The notes under the pieces were generated by a model. It made no database searches and had not been told where the DNA came from. It saw only the letters and a list, made by a program, of their open reading frames with translations. Source: Rapana venosa (lineage: Eukaryota > Mollusca > Gastropoda > Neogastropoda > Muricidae). Taken from it: 64,000 nucleotides of DNA. The first letter of the stretch is position 1, and every line of letters begins with the position of its first letter. This document shows, in pieces, positions 58,371 through 64,000 of the stretch. The stretch is taken from the NCBI GenBank assembly GCA_028751875.1, contig CM054141.1, positions 45,187,712 through 45,251,711 of the forward strand. The letters run 5' to 3'. The position numbers and the translations under genes are program-made.

Positions 58371-58437
58371 GTGTGTGTGTGTGTGTGTGTGTGTGTGACT
58401 GCGCGCGCGCGCGCAGCGTGTGTGTGCGCGTCTCTCT
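58371..58437. repeat. (GT)n-(CG)n alternating tract, second copy
   Basis: Same length and sequence as 42046-42112. Confidence 0.92.
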
Positions 58438-58804
58438 CTCTCTCCTCCTCTCTCGCTCCCTTCTCGTCCCACTTAATCCCCCCTCCCCCTCTTTTCATTA
58501 GACTAGTTCGAGAACGCCCACTTCTAAGGGAAGTATTATATTCCTCAATGTTTCGAAATTCGAAAGTTCTTCATAATAAAGGCTTCTTAACTAGACTATC
58601 AGATTGCATACCTAAATATCCTGCTCACTTGTCTGTTGGAAAAAAACTCACATCTAAACACAAAATCTTCAATCACATCTTTGATCAGTAATGGGATTAT
58701 CTTTTTTCTGACAACCCCATCCCAGAAGAACATTTTTGCACATTGTGTATTCAATGCGAAAAATGCTCCAATATAAATCGGCAGTGATTTCTAAAATTGC
58801 ACAA

Positions 58805-59625
58805 GCCTTGTTGATTTGAGGTGGTAAAATATTTTCAGGATTTGCTGAACCTTTATGTATTATCTTTTAACGGGTAAGATGGGTTTGCAATTTGCTGAAG
58901 CTTCTAATAAGATATTCTTTTAAAGGGAGTCAGAAGTTTTAGAATTTGCTTAATTTTTCTGATATGCTTTTTCCTGGATAGATGTTCTACAAATTTCTGA
59001 AGTTTTTGATATGGTCTTTTTCCTGAGTATGTTCTACAATGTGCTTCAAGTTTCTGATATGATCTTTTTTCCTGGAGTAGATGTTCTACAATGTGCCTGA
59101 ATTTGATAATGATTCGTTTTCCTGGAGTAGATGTTCTACAATGTGCTTAAGTTTCTTATATGATCTTTTTCCTGGAGTAGATGTTCTACAATGTGCTGAA
59201 GTTTCTGATATGATCTTTTTCCTGGAGTAGATGTTCTACAATGTGCTTAAGTTTCTGATATGATCTTTTTCCTGGAGTAGATGTTCTACAATGTGCTTAA
59301 GTTTTTGATATGATCTTTTTTCCTGGAGTAATGTACTACAATGTGCTTAAGTTTTTGATATATCTTTTTCCCCAGAGTAGAAGTGTTTTAGAATTTGCTG
59401 AAGCGGTCTGTAAGGGCTTTTTCATGTCGAGAATACTCAAGCTTTTGCTAAGAACTTGTTTCACAGGGACTGATGCTTTAGAATTTGCTCCAGCTTTTGA
59501 CGTGATCTTTTTCAGGGGGTAGACGCTTTAAATTTGAATCAAGTTTTGATATGATCTTTTTCAGGAGGGAATTTTTATTTTACAAATGTTGCTCAAAATG
59601 TGATGTGATTATTTACAGAAGCAGC
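58805..59625 (+). repeat. 50-bp tandem array, second copy
   Basis: Same unit order as 42480-43300. Small differences near 59120-59150 and 59330-59410. Confidence 0.88.
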
Positions 59626-59885
59626 TTCTTGTAGATTTTGTTCAAGCTTTTGACATCACTGATCATTCCTCTCTCTCGCAAAAGTCGTTGTGTGTGATCT
59701 GCGCCTTGACTCATTCAAAGTAAGCTACTCCTCCTCACCAAGAAAAAGAGTTTGTCAAGAGTTGGTGGTATCATCTCTTATGACACTCAAATATGGAGTA
59801 CTGCAGAGTTCACTTGTATGCCTAATCTTATTTTCAGTTTATATAGATGATTTTCAACTGCATATTTCATCCTCATGTCAACTTT
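59626..59885 (+). mobile_element. LINE RT core fragment, second copy
   Basis: Same as 43301-43560, with VDFVQAFD and KYGVLQSS blocks. Confidence 0.77.
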
Positions 59886-60265
59886 GCTGAAGTTGTTGGG
59901 CGTTGACCAGCCTAACTAACTGGGGTTCACCCAGAATATGAACTGTCTTGCTCATTACATCTTGTAGTCTATGGGAGACCATAAGTACTCACTAAATTAA
60001 ATGTTTAAACAAGAAATGTCTTCACGTCATATCATTTTCTAATATATGTCTGAATTCTATTACTTCTTAGATATTATTTTCAAACCCTGCAAAACAAAGT
60101 TTCCTTAAACAGAGACATGAAAAGAATTGAATTGAATTGAATGAGTTTGCATATATGCTCTTTTCAAGTAATTCGGAAATATTAAGCAGCAACCATTGTC
60201 TGATTTGAGATTGAACTTTCTTTTTCAAAGCATAACATCGCTTACTGTAGTTTGGCCTTTTGGTT

Positions 60266-60787
60266 TTAACCGTCAGCGCTTGGGTTATCACAGTGCTTGA
60301 TTAAACCATTGACGCTGGGGGCAACAGCAAAGTGCGAGCCGTATGACCAGTCTTTTTCACTCAATGGAATTTCCACTTTACGCATTATCATTAGTGATCG
60401 ACTATGACTCTCCTGACTAGGAGGATTGACATGCACATCCTTATGTGCTGCAGCCCTGGGGGCTATTGGCCCTTTGGAGAACATCCCTCCAACGCTGACT
60501 GCTCTAAGCCCACTTGGCCGAGAGAGTGGGGATGTACTGTGGGAAAGGCAATCTCCATATAAACAAAATGTCTGCCCAATTTCCGAAACCGCAGCTGCCT
60601 CCGCTGCTTTTTTGGAGTCATAGTCGAAAACGGCGGACGACATACATACAACATAAATCAAAACTGATAAAAACCTTTTGTGTGAGATAGCTTTTTGATG
60701 ATTTAAGTACCGTATATAATAGGAAGGTGAAAATACAAATGTATTATGAACAGATTTTGTAGAAAGATTCATAAATTTTGATCCCAC
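60266..60787 (-). other. Unidentified 173-codon open frame, second copy
   Basis: Identical to 43941-44462. No recognised domain. Confidence 0.3.
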
Positions 60788-60802
60788 AGACTCAAATCAA
60801 TC

Positions 60803-61198
60803 TTGCAGCCCTTACTCGCCATCTCATTTAATCCAATTTTACCGATAGAAACTAACCAAATGTTAAAAATCAAAGCAACGTTGATACACTTGAATTTAAC
60901 TAAAATGTGTCAGAAGTCATTGCCTGTCAACAACTTAGTCTCCATTGATAACTGTCCTCTCTGGGACAAAGCTATCGAAACATTAAAGAAACAACCATCA
61001 AATAGATTTTGTCTTCCACTAAAAAAAACATGCGTTCTTGAAATAGCAACACCCATTGTTCATGCGTATTATAATCAAGCGATGTCTAGACATCAACATT
61101 TTAGGAATTCGGAATCACAGCAAACTGAAAACCACACATACACGTTAAAGGTTTTGTGTATGTCTACAATGATTCTACAAAACTTGACTGTTCCATAA
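60803..61198 (+). other. Unidentified 131-codon open frame, second copy
   Basis: Identical to 44478-44873, divergent from the minus-strand frame beside it. Confidence 0.22.
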
Positions 61199-61590
61199 TG
61201 ATGCCACCATGCAAATGCCAGTAGCTTGCAGCTCCCACGTCAAAGCTCCCCCTAGTTGGCTACATACAGACCCATCCAAAAAGAAATCATCCACAGCTAG
61301 CTTGATACTGGTCAGAGTGAGGGACAGTCACCAAAACAGCATAATCCGTGTTGCTTGGTCACTTCCATGATGGACAGTAATGCTTCTTTGTTTCCGAACA
61401 CACCTACCACTTGCCAAAGCACCCACCCTCATCCCTGCACAAAACAACAAAGCTGATTCAGGGAGCGAACTCTGTGAAAAACCCGCGCCCTGAGGTGATG
61501 ATCCTTTAACATTTGTCTAAAAAATTAAAAATCCCGACAGTAAAGGTTTATCGCATGACTCACCCTAATTCTGCAAAAATGTGATCTTAC

Positions 61591-61733
61591 CCATGTCTAC
61601 TGAAGGCCACACATGTAGCGACAGGTCCAGAGGCAGACAGTGTGGTCAACGCAAACTGAAACTGACTGTGGACATGTTGTAGTAGGTCTGGTAACACACA
61701 ACGACAAAATCCTTCCCCAGGTGGTTAGTTTGT
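61591..61733 (-). CDS. IgGFc-binding domain, N-terminal exon (second copy), frame uncertain
   Basis: Same sequence as 45266-45408, including the apparent frame break after NMSTVSF. As the most upstream IgGFc piece visible on the minus strand it would be the 5'-most exon in this window; the start codon and signal peptide lie outside or were not found. Confidence 0.48.
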
Positions 61734-62459
61734 CTGTAACAGCATAAAGACACACATACTAATGAGTGCCCCAAATGCGCCACTATCACGCAACAGTTCC
61801 ATTAGTTTAGATTTCAGAACGTTTTTCCAAGGCAGGCACATTAGATAGCCTTCTCATGCATGAAGCATTTTGTTTTTACACACAAACACACACACACACA
61901 ACACCTACACCCACACAGATACGCCACATAAGCACGCGCACACACAGCATACAACACACACACCCAACACCCAACACACACGGTTTACGCACAAACTGAG
62001 TGTAAAATAAAATGTACATATACCCCATAAAAATTTCTACATAAGAGTTTTTTTTAGGGCTCCTTTCCACGAACATATGAATACAAACTAAACATTCACT
62101 CCTATGCCTTTACTACCAGCTATACGAGAGAGAAACACAGTGGCCTCAAATTTCAGAACAATCGAATGATATACCCAAAAATCAAACCTTACAAACTGAA
62201 CGAAATGACTACTAGTGTAAACGCAGCTTGTTTAGAGCTTTTTTATGGTCTTTTCGGCAGGCTCCAGTGATTCGTGCTTTGTAACTTGAAAAAGGAAATG
62301 CAGGACATCAGAAACAAGGGCAGCAACAGCCCATTCGCCAGGCCAAATCTGTCCTCATCACCGACGCGCATGTCGCGCGCACGACACAAACCAGGCACAC
62401 ACGACACACACACACACACACACACACACCTACACACACACACGACACACACACATCAC

Positions 62460-62507
62460 CACTTTTTCCTCGAAATAAAAGAATAAATAAATACTAAATT
62501 ACACACA
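62460..62507 (+). mobile_element. SINE family A 3' end, second copy
   Basis: Same as 46118-46165. Confidence 0.5.
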
Positions 62508-62556
62508 AACGCATAATAAATAATAAATTACACCAACGCGCGCGCTACGCGCGTAA

Positions 62557-62608
62557 GGAAAGAGAGTGAGAGAGAGAGAAGGAGAGAGAGAGAGAGAGAG
62601 AGAGAGAA
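62557..62608. repeat. (GA)n tract, second copy
   Basis: Same as 46215-46266, with identical length. Confidence 0.92.
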
Positions 62609-62931
62609 TCCGGGTCGTCATACACGCACTCGCGCGCAGCGGCGCCCGACACACCACACACACAACACACTTTTTAATTTTCTTTTGCAGCCAATTTTTC
62701 CCTGCCATACAAACTCAAACTGACCGCAAAAGTAGACACTCATTGTGCGTACCTTTCTTTTTGTCGTGCTGTTCGTTAATTGAGTACTTGTTTTTTACCT
62801 AGTTGGACACGATTGAGTCTTTATAAGCATATTCATACATCGGTTTTTTTCTCAATCACCATCGTAATACACCAAAGAATTATATAATATATATTTTTTT
62901 ATTTTTTATCTTTTTAATTTTTGTTTAGAAA

Positions 62932-63687
62932 AAACATCTTTCTATCACTTATGCTGTGGAATCTGCTTTTCCGGGAATACTCAGTTCCTTTGAACAGCTC
63001 TGTGCAGTATTTAGGTGTTGTTTCTCGACAACCACTCTCCTTGAAAAAATTCATCACCCAGACCAGTCATCCTGCTACTATAATAACGGGCACATAAGCG
63101 CGAATTCGCAAGTTTCTGTCCACTGATTGTATATCCAAGCTTGGCCCATCTCTCATTCTTATCACGTTAGACTACCGTTAATTTCTCTTTTGGCTGGTCT
63201 ACAAGCATCAATGCTAGCACTCCCTTCAACGCATACACAACTCAGCTGCTCACGTATGTGGCAGACAGAACAAATTCTTAACAAATCGCTCCTCTTTTGC
63301 GATCTCTTCACTGGAATGCCTGTCTCACTAAGACTAGAAGTATAAAGATCATTACCTCTGTTTCAAAATGTCTCCACAAATCTGCACCCTCTAATCTTTG
63401 TAGCTGTCTCAGCTGTATAACACCATCCCGTTCCCTTTCGTTTCAGCATGCCGCAGATACTTTTGGCTTTTGAACACCAACATCAGAAGACAAACCACAG
63501 TGGCACTGGCCGTTCTGTTTCTGATCCATCCCCCTGGAATGAACTCCCTCTCTCACTTTGTCAAAAGACTACTTATGATACTTTCAGAATGCAGCATCAA
63601 CGACGCACTTACTTCAACCTGAACTTTCCTATGTCTATCCCGACTTTTTCAACAGCCTCCTCATCTCCACACACCCCTACCTAAGCG
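62932..63687 (+). mobile_element. CR1/L2-like LINE C-terminal part, second copy
   Basis: Same as 46590-47345, including all frame changes. Confidence 0.82.
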
Positions 63688-63729
63688 AGTTTGCGCGCAC
63701 GTGGTGTGTTGTTGTGTGGGGTGGTGATG

Positions 63730-63776
63730 AATATATATATATATAATATATATATCATATAATAAATTATATATAT

Positions 63777-63808
<32 letters not shown>

Positions 63809-63908
63809 TAAATATATATATATATATATATATAGAATATATATATATATATATATAATATAAAATATATATAAAGATATGTGTGTGTGTGTGGGTGTGT
63901 GTGTGTGT
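63730..63908. repeat. (TA)n/(CA)n/(GT)n compound microsatellite, second copy
   Basis: Same as 47388-47566 with no length difference. Confidence 0.95.
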
Positions 63909-64000
63909 TAAACATAAGGCACAAAGTTTCCTAGCTGCGTATTGCGCCTATTATCTTTTTTCACATCTATTATTTAATATATTTATTCTTCTCTTTCTAT

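Larger units (their letters stand above)
55511..64000 (+). repeat. Direct segmental duplication, second copy
   Basis: Near-identical to 39199-47658. Differences are clustered (about 56440-56600, 58540-58690, 59330-59460, 59885-59975, 62030-62290), with long stretches without any change. The window ends before the block does. Confidence 0.97.

Noticed and set aside
57343..58498. The same Ser/Leu and Arg/Glu frames in the second duplication copy
   Set aside because: Same low-complexity cause.

Overview
This window looks like a repeat-dense nuclear genome fragment from a marine gastropod mollusc, probably a caenogastropod. That placement is an inference. It rests on several tRNA-headed SINEs whose internal sequence I recognise from snail genomes, on RTE-like and CR1/L2-like LINE fragments, on extreme microsatellite density, and on split genes with GT-AG introns. 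I see no prokaryotic gene organisation, rRNA, free-standing tRNA gene or CRISPR array. Most open frames are low-complexity or transposon-derived.

Assembly layout: two gaps of exactly 500 N (1513-2012 and 24506-25005) divide the window into three contigs. The end of contig 2 (about 10095-24505) repeats the start of contig 3 (about 25111-35615) in the same order and orientation, on both sides of the second gap. This is the dovetail expected when two alleles, or two assemblies of one locus, are scaffolded end to end instead of merged. Contig 2 is full of small indels and carries broken versions of reading frames that are intact in contig 3. The two versions differ by a 3.2-kb RTE-like insertion with a target-site duplication (19536-22757) and by the length of a 24/27-bp VNTR (about 1.1 kb versus 0.47 kb). 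Inside contig 3 a second direct duplication is seen: 39199-47658 is repeated at 55511-64000, with a period of about 16.3 kb and no gap between.

Genes: the best supported gene is on the minus strand and spreads from about 61.7 kb down to 28.2 kb. Its pieces are IgGFc-binding-domain exons (61591-61733, 57012-57260 and their duplicates 45266-45408, 40686-40934), a small exon with a DDDGDGRFNEDC motif (38674-38724), a Ser/Thr-rich mucin-like exon (31541-32215) and a terminal exon with a transmembrane helix and stop codon (28221-28624). The last three join in compatible phase-1 reading frames. I infer a large mucin-like single-pass surface protein. Two further minus-strand exon candidates of unknown product lie at 51331-51465 and 52045-52313.

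Repeats by region: 1-2.0 kb is CA/GA/CT microsatellite plus a SINE tail. 2.0-4.0 kb is homopolymer-inflated sequence with a CR1-like and an RTE-like fragment. 5.1-8.2 kb is a decayed full-length-scale LINE. 8.4-9.2 kb holds two SINE copies. 10-35.6 kb is the duplicated locus. 36-38.4 kb is a cluster of SINE, LINE and another SINE. 41-43.6 kb (and 57.3-59.9 kb) holds a 0.9-kb pyrimidine tract and a 50-bp tandem array that resembles the neighbouring reverse-transcriptase motif-A sequence. 46.6-47.35 kb (and 62.9-63.7 kb) is a LINE C-terminus. 47.9-48.0 kb is a nearly perfect hairpin. 49.3-50.0 kb is a decayed tandem array. 54-55.5 kb holds SINEs and a 37-bp array that abuts the duplication boundary.
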